In this document: positions 43,178 through 52,006 of the stretch, piece by piece
Layout: each line of letters opens with the position of its first letter
How positions within the stretch are numbered: position 1 is the first letter of the stretch
Source of the DNA: Desulfatitalea tepidiphila
GTDB taxonomy: Bacteria; Desulfobacterota; Desulfobacteria; Desulfobacterales; Desulfosarcinaceae
Reading direction: 5' to 3'
Length of the DNA: 64,000 bases
Assembly (NCBI RefSeq): GCF_001293685.1
Contig: NZ_BCAG01000001.1
Location: 62,001 to 126,000, forward strand
Notes under the pieces: generated by a model
Seen by the model: the letters and a program-made list of their open reading frames with translations, nothing else
Told to the model about the DNA's origin: nothing
Databases searched by the model: none
Position numbers and translations under genes: made by a program

Positions 43178-43208
43178 ATTCCCCTTTCATCCTCTGCGGG
43201 TCTAAGGG

Positions 43209-43234
43209 CTGCAGGGGGCCAAGGCCCCCTGCAG
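43209..43234 (-). promoter_or_regulatory. 26-base palindrome between dsrB and dsrD
   Basis: CTGCAGGGGGCC, then AAG-type centre, then GGCCCCCTGCAG: a near-perfect inverted repeat with an 11-12 base-pair stem. No T-run follows on the minus strand, so it is more likely a transcript-processing or stability element, or an attenuator lowering dsrD-dsrN expression relative to dsrAB. Confidence 0.6.
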
Positions 43235-43268
43235 TTCGTGTATAACACTCTTGCTTAACGGTCGTTCA

Positions 43269-44414
43269 TTAGAACTTGAACTGCGTGGTCTGGCGCCAGG
43301 TATAGTAGGCCGGATCACGGAAATCATCGATCAGATGATGCGTGAAGTCAAGTTCGCATTTTTCGAAGAACCGCTCCCAGCCAATGCGCTCGGCCCATTC
43401 ACCCAGCCGTTCGTATTTGCGTGCATCTTTTGCATAGGCTTCGATCATCTGCTTGATGGTCTCTGCGGTTTTCGGCCAGCGCGGCGCTTCGTTGGGGATG
43501 AAGGCCACGACGACCTTGGAGAACTTGGGCGCGCTGATGCGGTTGGAGACCTTGCCGCCGGCCATGATGACGATGCCGTCACCTTCGGTGTCGGCGAGGG
43601 GCATGGAGGGGCACATGGTGTAGCAGTTGCCACAGAACATGCAGCGCTCGTTGTTCACGGCCACCGAATTCAGTTTCTGGCCGTTGATTTCGACCTTGGC
43701 CGGTTTGATGGCGGCGGTGGGGCAAGCCGCGATGGCCAGCGGAATTTCGCACATCTTGTCCAGGTACTCATGGTCCAGCATCGGCGGTTTGCGATGGTAG
43801 CCGAGGATGGCGATGTCCGAGCAGTGCACGGCGCCGCACATGTTCAGGCAGCAGGCCAGGGAGACGCGCACGTGGGCCGGCATGCGATGCTGCTGGAAAT
43901 CGGCGAACACTTCGTCCATAACCGCCTTGACCGGCCCTGAAGCATCGGTGGCCGGAGTGTGACAATGGATCCAGCCCTGGGTGTGCACGATGTTGGAGAC
44001 GCCGGCGCCGGTGCCGCCCACGGGAAACTTGAACGAACCGCCCTTGAACTTGCGGCCGGCCAGGTCGTCGAGCAGGGGCTGTACCTTGGATTTGTTGTCG
44101 ACCATGAACTCGATGTTGTTGCGGGTGGTCCAACGCACGTGGCCGCCGCAGTGCTTGTCGGCGATTTCGCAGATTTCACGGATGTGTGAGGTGCTCATGA
44201 GGCGGGCGCCGCCGCAGCGGACCGTGTAGACTTCGTCTCCGGATTCGGCCACATGAACCAGCACGCCCGGCTGCAGGTATTCGTGATAGAGCCATTTGCC
44301 TTTGTTCTTGGCGATGACCGGCGGATAGAACTCGTCGTATTTGCGCGGGCCGATATCGGTGATCCGGTCTTCCATCGGTTTTTCCGGATTGTATCCTGAA
44401 GAAATAAATGCCAT
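43269..44414 (-). CDS. dsrB: dissimilatory sulfite reductase beta subunit DsrB
   Basis: 381 residues. Sirohaem/4Fe-4S ligands are found in [14 protein letters not shown], and an inserted ferredoxin domain holds [12 protein letters not shown]. It forms the alpha2-beta2 enzyme with DsrA in the cytoplasm, reducing sulfite to DsrC trisulfide. AGGAGG lies before the ATG, 12 bases after dsrA. The end [15 protein letters not shown] is typical. Confidence 0.97.
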   Translation of the reverse strand: MAFISSGYNPEKPMEDRITDIGPRKYDEFYPPVIAKNKGKWLYHEYLQPGVLVHVAESGDEVYTVRCGGARLMSTSHIREICEIADKHCGGHVRWTTRNNIEFMVDNKSKVQPLLDDLAGRKFKGGSFKFPVGGTGAGVSNIVHTQGWIHCHTPATDASGPVKAVMDEVFADFQQHRMPAHVRVSLACCLNMCGAVHCSDIAILGYHRKPPMLDHEYLDKMCEIPLAIAACPTAAIKPAKVEINGQKLNSVAVNNERCMFCGNCYTMCPSMPLADTEGDGIVIMAGGKVSNRISAPKFSKVVVAFIPNEAPRWPKTAETIKQMIEAYAKDARKYERLGEWAERIGWERFFEKCELDFTHHLIDDFRDPAYYTWRQTTQFKF

Positions 44415-44426
44415 GGTGTCGCCCTC

Positions 44427-45743
44427 CTATCTCAAGTGATGTTTTCTGAACTCGTTGATGTCGCGCTCCCAGCCGCCTTCGACCTCTTCTTCTTTCCAGA
44501 AGATGTACGGGTTGGAGCGCGGCTCTTGCACCATGCGCGGATCAGGATCAACGCCCAGAACCTCGATCACTTTTTGCAGGCCCTGGCGTTTCATCAATTC
44601 GCCCAAACGTTCACGGTTCTTGCCTTCTTCCATCCACCAATCCCACAGCGGCTCGATGACCTCTTCCTTGATCTTGGTGTAGGGAGGTTCGCACTCGATA
44701 AAGGGCACGACCAGGGTGCCCATCTGGGCGCCGTCGAGGATCGGGGCCTTGGCGCCGGCCAGGATGGAGACGCCGCGTTCGTCGCCGATGCGCAGGGCGC
44801 GCGGCATGACGTTGATGCAGTGCATGCAGCGGGTGCACTCACGGTTATTGATCTTCAGGGTCTTGCCGTCCATGGCCATGCAGCCGGTGGGGCAAAGATC
44901 AATGACTTCTTTCTGAATGTCGAACTTGCCCCAGTCGCGTCCGGAGTGGGCGCCGGCGTTGGGGACGATTTCGCCGCCGATATAGGCCTGTACGGCTGCC
45001 TGGTCGATTTTGATGTCGTCTTTCCAGGTACCGATGAAGGAGAGGTCTGAACGAGCGATGGAGGCCACGCAGCAGTTGGGGCAGCCATCGAACTTGAACT
45101 TGAATTTATACGGGAAGGCCGGACGATGGAGCTCGTCCTGGTACTCGTTGGTCAGGTCATAGCAAAGCGCCTGGGTATCGTAGCAGGCATATTCGCATCG
45201 TGCCTGGCCGATGCAGTCGGCCGGGGTGCGCAGGTTGGAGCCCGAGCCGCCCAGGTCCTGATCCAGCTTGTGGGTCAGTTCATAGAAAATTTCTTCCAGT
45301 TGGGGGGTGGTGGTGCCCAGGAAGATGATGTCGCCGGTGGAGCCATGCATATTGGTGATACCGGATCCACGGAAATCCCACAAATCGCAGAGGTCGCGCA
45401 GGAATTTGGTGGTGTAGAACTTGCCGCCCGGCTGGTTGATCCGCATGGTGTGAAAGTGCGCGACACCGGGGAACATCTGGGGTTGGTCGCAGTAACGGCC
45501 AATGACGCCGCCGCCGTATCCGAAAACACCCACGATGCCGCCATGTTTCCAGTGGGTCCGGCCATGCTTGTAAGAGAGTTCGAGCACGCCCAGAAGGTCT
45601 TCAACGGCGTCCTGGGGAACCTGGAACTCGATGCCTTCCGCGTTTTTCGCCCGTTTCTCGGCTTGCTGCTTCAAGTCAGACACAAAGCTTGGCCACGGTC
45701 CGGATTCAAGCTGGTCCAACATCGGGGTTTCGTGTTTTGCCAT
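44427..45743 (-). CDS. dsrA: dissimilatory sulfite reductase alpha subunit DsrA
   Basis: 438 residues, the usual DsrA length. It has the cluster and sirohaem Cys pairs in [12 protein letters not shown] and [14 protein letters not shown], and a ferredoxin domain with [17 protein letters not shown] stands 8 bases before the ATG. It is the key terminal enzyme of sulfate respiration with DsrB. A TTGACA-type promoter is about 180 bases upstream. Confidence 0.97.
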   Translation of the reverse strand: MAKHETPMLDQLESGPWPSFVSDLKQQAEKRAKNAEGIEFQVPQDAVEDLLGVLELSYKHGRTHWKHGGIVGVFGYGGGVIGRYCDQPQMFPGVAHFHTMRINQPGGKFYTTKFLRDLCDLWDFRGSGITNMHGSTGDIIFLGTTTPQLEEIFYELTHKLDQDLGGSGSNLRTPADCIGQARCEYACYDTQALCYDLTNEYQDELHRPAFPYKFKFKFDGCPNCCVASIARSDLSFIGTWKDDIKIDQAAVQAYIGGEIVPNAGAHSGRDWGKFDIQKEVIDLCPTGCMAMDGKTLKINNRECTRCMHCINVMPRALRIGDERGVSILAGAKAPILDGAQMGTLVVPFIECEPPYTKIKEEVIEPLWDWWMEEGKNRERLGELMKRQGLQKVIEVLGVDPDPRMVQEPRSNPYIFWKEEEVEGGWERDINEFRKHHLR

Positions 45744-45920
45744 CTTTTTACCTCCATTTGGTTAATAAACAAATCTTATGACTTAACGACGCAATAGGCT
45801 GAGTTAAAAAATGGTCACCTCCTCTCGGTATGCATTATTTATCGCTTGATTTTTCAGGTTATATCCAAAAAAGCATGACGCTTGAATAACGGGCGGAAAA
45901 AATCTCGATCAAAGGATGCT

Positions 45921-45949
45921 GATATAGAAAGATTTGCCTGGTTTGTCAA
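45921..45949 (-). promoter_or_regulatory. sigma-70-type promoter upstream of dsrA
   Basis: On the minus strand TTGACA (45949-45944), a 17-base spacer and TATATC (45926-45921) form a good sigma-70-like promoter. It implies an untranslated leader of about 170 bases. The 328-base gap 45744-46071 holds no gene. Confidence 0.6.
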
Positions 45950-46071
45950 TAAAAAAGCCCTTATCGACGGCTGATGGAGACCCTGGCTGCTCGCCGTTCC
46001 GGGCGATAACGCTTATATCCTGGAAACCCTTCCCATCGCAATTTGCCGGCCATGGCCGATAGGCTTTTTCG

Positions 46072-47265
46072 TCAGGTGGTTGTGTGCATCAACGCTTGGA
46101 TTTGCTCGGCGTGTCGTTTCAGATGGCGTTGGATCAGGGTCGCCTCCGGCAGGGACCGGGGATATCGGTTCAGGATCTCCAGCCCCAAATCGACCAGGTC
46201 CTCCCGGGTGTGGGATGCCAGATATTGCTTAGCGGCCTCTGCGAATGCCGGTGGCAGATCGTGACGGCCGGCCATCTTTTCGAGCCCTTCTCCAAATCCC
46301 TTCCATATGGGGGCGAGGGCGGCCTCTCCGGCCCAGATCAGTTCGCCGACGCCATCGATGCGATCGATGCGCATCCACAAGGAGGTGCGTAGAAAAAAAA
46401 CGGCCAACGTTTCCAGCAAGGTTTCCAGGGTAATGGGGTCTTGCGTGTCCAGGTTCAGCAGCGGGGCACACCGGCGGACGGTGATCAGGCGCAGATCGAT
46501 GCCATCAGGTGTTGCCTTGACGACGAAATCCCCGGCGGCATGGTGCCAATGCTGAATGGCGGATAGGGTGTAGGGATCGAAGTGGCAGGTCAGTATCAGC
46601 ATGGCCTGACGATAGAGGTCGGCACTTTGAGTTTCGCTTAGTTGCCAGTGGCCCTGATCCGGGTCCCACACCACATGGCGATTGGCGCCGCTGGGACTGG
46701 AGTGGGCCAGGTGAAACTCGTGATAGTGGGAAAACCATTCGCCGGCGAACATGGGGAGTTCGCCGCCGCTGCCGGGCCTGCCCGCTCCGAAGTGGTAGAC
46801 CTCGGGCAGGAGGTGGTCGGCAAATCGGCGACTCAGCTGCTTCAGGCACTCGGTTTCGATCGCGATGATATCCTGCCCCTCTCGACTGACGGCCACATTG
46901 ACCACTATGGGGACATCGACACCACCCGTTGCCAGGATGACCATGGCCGGGTGATAGCAGTTGCCGTGTTTGACCAGGTGGATGCGGATTTCCTCAATGG
47001 CATGGTTTGTATGCTTCTCCCGCATCCTGCTGACCGCCCGGCGGCCGACGGCCATGCGGTCTCGGGTCAGGAAGTCAACGACCGCCGTAAAATAGTCTCC
47101 GTATGTCACTGCGGCCTGAGAATGATGAGCGGCTCCCTTCTCGAAATACGCTCGATCGAGGGGCAGCGGCCGATGCCATTGATCGTCCCTTGGGCCGATG
47201 GCCATCGGTGGATGGCCGACAAAAAAGACCACGCTGGATGCGACGTCGGTTTCAGACCGATTCAT
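46072..47265 (-). CDS. hypothetical protein, 397 aa, weakly kinase-like
   Basis: No confident family. The centre has IAIETECLKQLSRRF followed by GGELPMFAGEWFSHYHEFHL, an arrangement that recalls the C-helix Glu and hinge of aminoglycoside-phosphotransferase-like folds, but no catalytic HxD/DFG pair is evident. The end is helical. No signal peptide or membrane span. The TPR gene lies 32 bases upstream on the same strand, so they probably share a transcript. Confidence 0.55.
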   Translation of the reverse strand: MNRSETDVASSVVFFVGHPPMAIGPRDDQWHRPLPLDRAYFEKGAAHHSQAAVTYGDYFTAVVDFLTRDRMAVGRRAVSRMREKHTNHAIEEIRIHLVKHGNCYHPAMVILATGGVDVPIVVNVAVSREGQDIIAIETECLKQLSRRFADHLLPEVYHFGAGRPGSGGELPMFAGEWFSHYHEFHLAHSSPSGANRHVVWDPDQGHWQLSETQSADLYRQAMLILTCHFDPYTLSAIQHWHHAAGDFVVKATPDGIDLRLITVRRCAPLLNLDTQDPITLETLLETLAVFFLRTSLWMRIDRIDGVGELIWAGEAALAPIWKGFGEGLEKMAGRHDLPPAFAEAAKQYLASHTREDLVDLGLEILNRYPRSLPEATLIQRHLKRHAEQIQALMHTTT

Positions 47266-47297
47266 AGAGGGGGGTTCCGCCTCTGTTGAGTGACAGG

Positions 47298-47912
47298 CTA
47301 TGCCTCGATATCCTTGAGGATTTGGGGGGCGACCTCAAATCCCAATTCCACTGCGCGCCGGGCATGCAGCCTGGCCTTTTCCAGATCTCCTTTTTCAAGG
47401 TAGGCGACGGCCAGGTTGTTGTGGGCCACGGGAAAGTTGGGTTCGGCCTTGAGGGCGCTCTGGCAGGCCTCGATGGCCAGGTCCACCTCGCCTTTCATGA
47501 GATAGGCCGTCGCCATGGAGGTGTACCCCTGCACAAAACGGAAGTTGAAGGCGGTGGAGCGTTTGAATGATTCGATGGCCTTGTCCACCTCGCCTCTTTG
47601 CAGGTGCACATAACCGATGTTGCCGTAGCCTTCCGAAAACCCCGGTCGGGCTTTGACGGCCCGCTGGTTCCAATCCAGGCAACCATCCAGGTCGCCGCGC
47701 TTCAGACACAATCCACCCAGTTGGACGTAAGCTTCGGCTAAACTTGGACTGCAGTCAATGGCTTCTAAAAAAGCACGCTCGGCTTCGTCATCCTGATGTT
47801 TGCCCAGCAGGGCCACGCCGAGGTTGTAATGGGTCGTTCCACATTCGGGGTTGGCAGCCAACGCCTGTTTCTGAATTGCAATATATTCGTCTATGTTTCT
47901 TGCCTGGGGCAT
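47298..47912 (-). CDS. tetratricopeptide repeat protein
   Basis: 204 residues from the ATG at 47912 with AAGGGA before it. Five TPR units can be seen (for example THYNLGVALLGKHQDDEAERAF, AEAYVQLGGLCLKRGDLDGC, GYGNIGYVHLQRGEVDKAI). No signal peptide, so a cytoplasmic scaffold. The frame extends upstream to 48056 through a family A remnant, but that part lacks TPR-like sequence. It is co-directional with the unknown 397-residue gene. Confidence 0.82.
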   Translation of the reverse strand: MPQARNIDEYIAIQKQALAANPECGTTHYNLGVALLGKHQDDEAERAFLEAIDCSPSLAEAYVQLGGLCLKRGDLDGCLDWNQRAVKARPGFSEGYGNIGYVHLQRGEVDKAIESFKRSTAFNFRFVQGYTSMATAYLMKGEVDLAIEACQSALKAEPNFPVAHNNLAVAYLEKGDLEKARLHARRAVELGFEVAPQILKDIEA

Positions 47913-47950
47913 GGTAATCGGTCCCTTTTTTTTGGATGTTTGATTATAAG

Positions 47951-48020
47951 TCCTTGGATAACATGTTGAGCATAACCATAACGCAGATATCGAACAAATT
48001 GGCCGCTTGCCGATGGGCAC
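47951..48020 (-). repeat. Family A repeat, truncated copy (A4)
   Basis: About 70 bases match the right half of A1: GGATAAC, then TTGAGCA, then AACGCAGATAT, then CAAATTGGCC and the end GATGGGCAC at 48020. The other half is absent. It sits between the TPR start and dapA. Confidence 0.55.
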
Positions 48021-48075
48021 CCGGTCATCGTTATGCTGCCGTTCGGGGCTTGTCAAGGCATTTCACAATAAGATC

Positions 48076-48104
48076 TTGACAGCATTCCCGAGCTTCTCTA
48101 ATTC
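48076..48104 (+). promoter_or_regulatory. possible promoter of dapA
   Basis: TTGACA at 48076-48081 is a full -35 match. A TCTAAT (15-base spacer) or TAATTC (17-base spacer) could be the -10; both are imperfect in sequence or distance. It ends 40 bases before the dapA start. Confidence 0.4.
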
Positions 48105-48143
48105 TTTAACTTTAATTCTGTAAACCTGACAAGAGGGGGAAAA

Positions 48144-49184
48144 ATGAAACCCGGATGTTATACCGCCCTGGTGACACCGTTCACCACAGACGGGACCCGC
48201 GTTGATCGGGAGGGGTTGGAGCAGCTGGCGGCGTTTCAGATCGACGGCGGCATCACCGGTATTCTGGCCGTGGGCACCACCGGCGAGAGTCCGACCTTGG
48301 ACTGGGAAGAGCATAATCTGGTGGTGGAGCAGGTGGCCAAGGCCTGCAAGGGACGCTGCCTCTGCATTGCCGGCACTGGCAGCAACAATACCCAGGAGGC
48401 CATGAAGGCAACGGCCCATGCCGTCGAACAGGGTGTCGATGCGGTCCTGCTCGTGGACCCCTATTACAACGGTCCCAGTTCCATAGAAATCCGACGGGAA
48501 TATGTGGCGCCTATCGCCGCAGCTTTTCCGGGTGTGGAGATCATTCCCTACATCATTCCAGGCCGTACCGGTGCCCAGATGTTGCCCGAAGACCTGGCCC
48601 TGCTGTTCAAGACCCATCCCAATGTGAGCACGGTCAAAGAGGCCACGGCCGATTTGAACAATATGCGCCGCACGCGGACCTGTTGCGGGTCGGACTTTAC
48701 CATTCTCTCCGGTGACGATGCCATGACCTACGAGATGGTGACCGATACGGCCATAGACGCTGCCGGCGTCATCTCGGTGGTCAGCAATATCGTTCCCAAG
48801 GCGGCTACCCAGATGGTGGAACGGCTCATCGGCGGTGACCGGGCCGGCGCCGAATCCCTTCTCAATGGGTTGGAGCCGCTTTTCGGTTTGGTGACCGTGA
48901 AGACCCGGGAGATGACCGCAAATGGAGAGGTGGTTTGCCGCGCCCGAAATCCCCTGGCCATCAAGACCCTGATGCGTTTGTTGGGCATGCCTTCAGGACC
49001 CTGCCGACAACCCCTTGGCAAGATGACGCGCAACGGCCTGGAAGCCGTCCTTGCGATCGCCCGCGGCGTGTGGCGCGACCATCCGGAACTGCTTCAACCG
49101 ATTGGTGATTTCTTCAACGTGGACATCTCCGAACGGCTGGACAATCCAAAGTATCAGGATGGGTTGTATTACGAAAATTATTAG
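48144..49184 (+). CDS. dapA: 4-hydroxy-tetrahydrodipicolinate synthase (DapA)
   Basis: 346 residues, longer than the usual 290 by a C-terminal extension. The TIM-barrel aldolase features of DapA are GTTGESPTL (Thr pair), DPYYNGPS (Tyr), IPGRTGAQ (Arg that binds the substrate carboxylate) and VKEATADL (Schiff-base Lys). It condenses pyruvate with aspartate semialdehyde toward lysine and diaminopimelate. GAGGGGG precedes the ATG. The tail, ending QDGLYYENY, is unassigned. It is convergent with the mltF-like gene, with 18 bases between. Confidence 0.87.
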   Translation: MKPGCYTALVTPFTTDGTRVDREGLEQLAAFQIDGGITGILAVGTTGESPTLDWEEHNLVVEQVAKACKGRCLCIAGTGSNNTQEAMKATAHAVEQGVDAVLLVDPYYNGPSSIEIRREYVAPIAAAFPGVEIIPYIIPGRTGAQMLPEDLALLFKTHPNVSTVKEATADLNNMRRTRTCCGSDFTILSGDDAMTYEMVTDTAIDAAGVISVVSNIVPKAATQMVERLIGGDRAGAESLLNGLEPLFGLVTVKTREMTANGEVVCRARNPLAIKTLMRLLGMPSGPCRQPLGKMTRNGLEAVLAIARGVWRDHPELLQPIGDFFNVDISERLDNPKYQDGLYYENY

Positions 49185-49202
49185 ATGAAAATCGGGTAGA
49201 TC

Positions 49203-50666
49203 CTACGAAGGCGGAAATGCGCTGTCGGACCGCTGGTCGACCACCTGTGCGGCTGTCTGGTAGGCCACGTAATAGATGTAAATGTTGCTGACATATTGGA
49301 CCGGTTCGCGCCCGATGAACCTGAGCGCCGCCTGTTCCACATTGGAAAACCATTGATTGGGGTCCAGTCCAAGTTTTTCGGCCCTTTTGCGCATCTGGTT
49401 GATTCGCGTCGGGCCGGCGTTGTAGGCGGCGATGGCAAAGTCGATGCGGTATTCGGGCGCAATGGCCGGATCGTCGAAATAGGTATCCCGGAGGTAGGCC
49501 AGATATTTGACGCCGGCATGAATGTTGTTCTCGACGTCGGTGATGCCGGGGATGCCGATGGCCGGGCCGGCAGCGGTGCTGGGGAGCAGCTGCATGATGC
49601 CTACCGCGCCGCGATGACTTCGGGCCGCGTGGTCCAGGCGGGACTCCTGGTAGGCCAGCGCCGCGATTTTCAGCCAGTCGAATCCGTAGGTCCGAGCATA
49701 TTTTTGAAACAGCTCCTTCAGCGTGTCGAATTGATTTCTATATTTGGATGAAAGCGGATTTTGAATCCAACGGGTGTTTTCGTAGTAGCGCCGGACGAGC
49801 ATGTTGCCGGCGAAGGTTCCCTGCCTGTGAGTCCTGAAAAACTGGTTCAGGTTGGCCAGCAATTCTGGGTTCTCTTTACGCACGGCCCAGGCGATCTCTC
49901 CACCGCTGCTGACCTTGATCTCTTCGTGCACCTGAATATCGGGCAGCACCCTGGACCAGATCTGGGCAAGGTGTGAATCGACGACGGTCATGTCGTAAAT
50001 CCCGGCATTGACCATCTGCAGCAAGTCTTCTTCTTCGAGATGGGCATCGGCCTCGATGATTCGGATCGGGCGCTGAAATCGCATTTGAAGATCGAGGTTC
50101 AACTCTTTCAGGTGGGTCGCGTAACTGCTTCCTGCCATGACATGAATCGTGCGGCCGGACAAGTCGTTGATGGTTACCGGGTCCCTCACATTGGGGCCGG
50201 TGAGCAGGACTTCGTCGACATCTGATAGGTAGGGAGCGGAAAAAGCAACTCTTTCGCTTCGGTCGGGGGTGATGGTCAGGCCAGCCGCGACGATATCCCC
50301 CCGGCCATCTTCGAGAGCCGAGAGCAGTTGGTCGAAAGGCAGTACCGAAAAGACCATTTTGATTTTGAGTTCATTTTTTTTTCGATTTTGGTTGAGAAAT
50401 TCTTCATAGCGTTTGAGCAGGTCGTATTCCAGTCCCCGCGGCGTTCCATTTTCGATGAAAAAGTTGGTTTGATTGTAGGTGACCAGCGCCCGGATGAATC
50501 TTCTGCTCTCAAGGATTTCAGGTAGATCACCGTGCCAGGGCGCCGATATGCGTTCGACCGCGGCGGCAGAACTCTGTTCGGAAGGCGGGTTGCCGTCGCA
50601 TGCCATCATGACGAACGCGGACAGGAAGACGAAAAAAGTGCAGCTGGTCAGTTTGCTCCTATGCAT
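49203..50666 (-). CDS. mltF: MltF-type lytic murein transglycosylase (lipoprotein)
   Basis: 487 residues. A lipoprotein signal with MMACDG (Cys near 23) anchors it in the envelope. Then comes a family-3 solute-binding-like domain (about 55-280) and a C-terminal SLT/lysozyme-like domain (about 310-450) with the catalytic Glu in YQESRLDHAA and the GIMQLLPSTA and AAYNAGPTRI motifs. This domain order defines MltF. It cleaves peptidoglycan between MurNAc and GlcNAc. Confidence 0.9.
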   Translation of the reverse strand: MHRSKLTSCTFFVFLSAFVMMACDGNPPSEQSSAAAVERISAPWHGDLPEILESRRFIRALVTYNQTNFFIENGTPRGLEYDLLKRYEEFLNQNRKKNELKIKMVFSVLPFDQLLSALEDGRGDIVAAGLTITPDRSERVAFSAPYLSDVDEVLLTGPNVRDPVTINDLSGRTIHVMAGSSYATHLKELNLDLQMRFQRPIRIIEADAHLEEEDLLQMVNAGIYDMTVVDSHLAQIWSRVLPDIQVHEEIKVSSGGEIAWAVRKENPELLANLNQFFRTHRQGTFAGNMLVRRYYENTRWIQNPLSSKYRNQFDTLKELFQKYARTYGFDWLKIAALAYQESRLDHAARSHRGAVGIMQLLPSTAAGPAIGIPGITDVENNIHAGVKYLAYLRDTYFDDPAIAPEYRIDFAIAAYNAGPTRINQMRKRAEKLGLDPNQWFSNVEQAALRFIGREPVQYVSNIYIYYVAYQTAAQVVDQRSDSAFPPS

Positions 50667-50687
50667 GATCCATTTCCATCCACGAAC

Positions 50688-51866
50688 CTATTGAACCGCT
50701 TTGAACGCGCTTTTCCAATAAAAGGCCATCACTTGCAAGCCGACCAGGATCGTCAGACCGCAACCCGCTGACAGAGCCGCGATGATGCCGATTCGATCCG
50801 ACCATGGTTGGGAGATCAACGCCATGCCGGCGGCACCGGCCACGAAATGAACGAACATGAGCAGGGAGGCGGCGGTTCCCACATCCTGCTCCACTTGCTC
50901 GAGCACCAGGTTATTGCTCATCGGCCGTGTCAGCCCCAAGCAGATGGTTACCGTAAACATGGCGGCGGCAAAGGCCGGCGGTCCCAGATGGCCGATGAAA
51001 CCGATGGCGCATCCGCCGACAACCATGCCGGCGAATCCGATGCGCAGCAGCAGCCAGCCTTTTACCCGCCGGGTCAGCCAACCGCACAGAAACGAGCCGC
51101 ACATCATGGCCAAAGCGTTGGCGCCAAAATAGAGTCCGAAGCGCTGTGGGCCGAGTCGGAAATGAGACATATAGATGCTCGGTGAACCGGCGATGAAGGC
51201 GAAGAGCGGCGTCATGCACATGGAGATGAGCAGGGTCATGACCAGGTAGCGGCCGTTTTTCAGCAACCGCAGGTATCGTCCCAGGATTTGGTTGATCGTG
51301 GCCGGAACCTTGATTTTAAGGGGTTCCGGCATGCGCAGCACCCCGCCGAAGGCAATGAGGCCCCACAGGCCTTGGATGAAGAAGACCCACTGCCAGCTGA
51401 GCCATTTGATAATCAGGCCCCCCAGCATGGGGGCCAGCATGGGGGCCAGGGCCACGATCACCCCCAGATAGGCCAGCAGTTGCTGACGCTCGTTCGTCTC
51501 AAACAGATCCTTTGCGATGGCCATGGTGAGTGAGGCCGCCGAGGCGGCGCCCAAGGCTTGAAAGATGCGAAATAGAATCAGGCTGTGCACGCTGTCGGCA
51601 AGGCCGCATAAGACGCTGGCGGCCATGTAGACGCCGATGCCGACGAGAAGCAGCGGGCGACGGCCGAAGCTGTCCGATATGGGGCCGTAAATCAGCAGGG
51701 CGGCACTGAAACAGACGAAAAAAAGAATCAGGGTCAGGTTGATGGTGGCGGTGTCGGCGTGCCAAAGGATTTGCAGCGTAGGCAACGCCGGAAGGTACAT
51801 GTCGGTGCTCATGGGCGGAAATGCGGCCAGTAAAGAGAGCAGCAGCAACGCACGGATATGGTTCAT
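50688..51866 (-). CDS. Bcr/CflA-family MFS drug exporter
   Basis: 392 residues, about twelve transmembrane helices. MSTDMYLPALPTL at the N-terminus and GPISDSFGRRPLLLVG (MFS motif A) are Bcr/CflA hallmarks, as is LAPMLAPMLGG. The ATG at 51866 has GGAAAGTGA before it; 51881 is an alternative. The mltF-like gene follows 21 bases downstream on the same strand, so the two may share a transcript. Confidence 0.87.
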   Translation of the reverse strand: MNHIRALLLLSLLAAFPPMSTDMYLPALPTLQILWHADTATINLTLILFFVCFSAALLIYGPISDSFGRRPLLLVGIGVYMAASVLCGLADSVHSLILFRIFQALGAASAASLTMAIAKDLFETNERQQLLAYLGVIVALAPMLAPMLGGLIIKWLSWQWVFFIQGLWGLIAFGGVLRMPEPLKIKVPATINQILGRYLRLLKNGRYLVMTLLISMCMTPLFAFIAGSPSIYMSHFRLGPQRFGLYFGANALAMMCGSFLCGWLTRRVKGWLLLRIGFAGMVVGGCAIGFIGHLGPPAFAAAMFTVTICLGLTRPMSNNLVLEQVEQDVGTAASLLMFVHFVAGAAGMALISQPWSDRIGIIAALSAGCGLTILVGLQVMAFYWKSAFKAVQ

Positions 51867-51948
51867 GGGGTCACTTTCCATGGCCGGATGGACCAGCGTT
51901 AAAAGCTTTGTCTCTTACTTTATGAATTCCTGATCATCAAGAGCCATC

Positions 51949-51978
51949 GAAAAAAAAGGGGGCGCCGATGCGCCCCCT
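51949..51978 (-). terminator. intrinsic terminator of prpE
   Basis: Minus strand AGGGGGCGC, loop ATCG, GCGCCCCCT (51978-51957), then eight T. A textbook 9-base-pair stem just 28 bases past the prpE stop. Confidence 0.92.
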
Positions 51979-52006
51979 CGCTGATAGGGTGAATAGGGTA
52001 TTTCGT

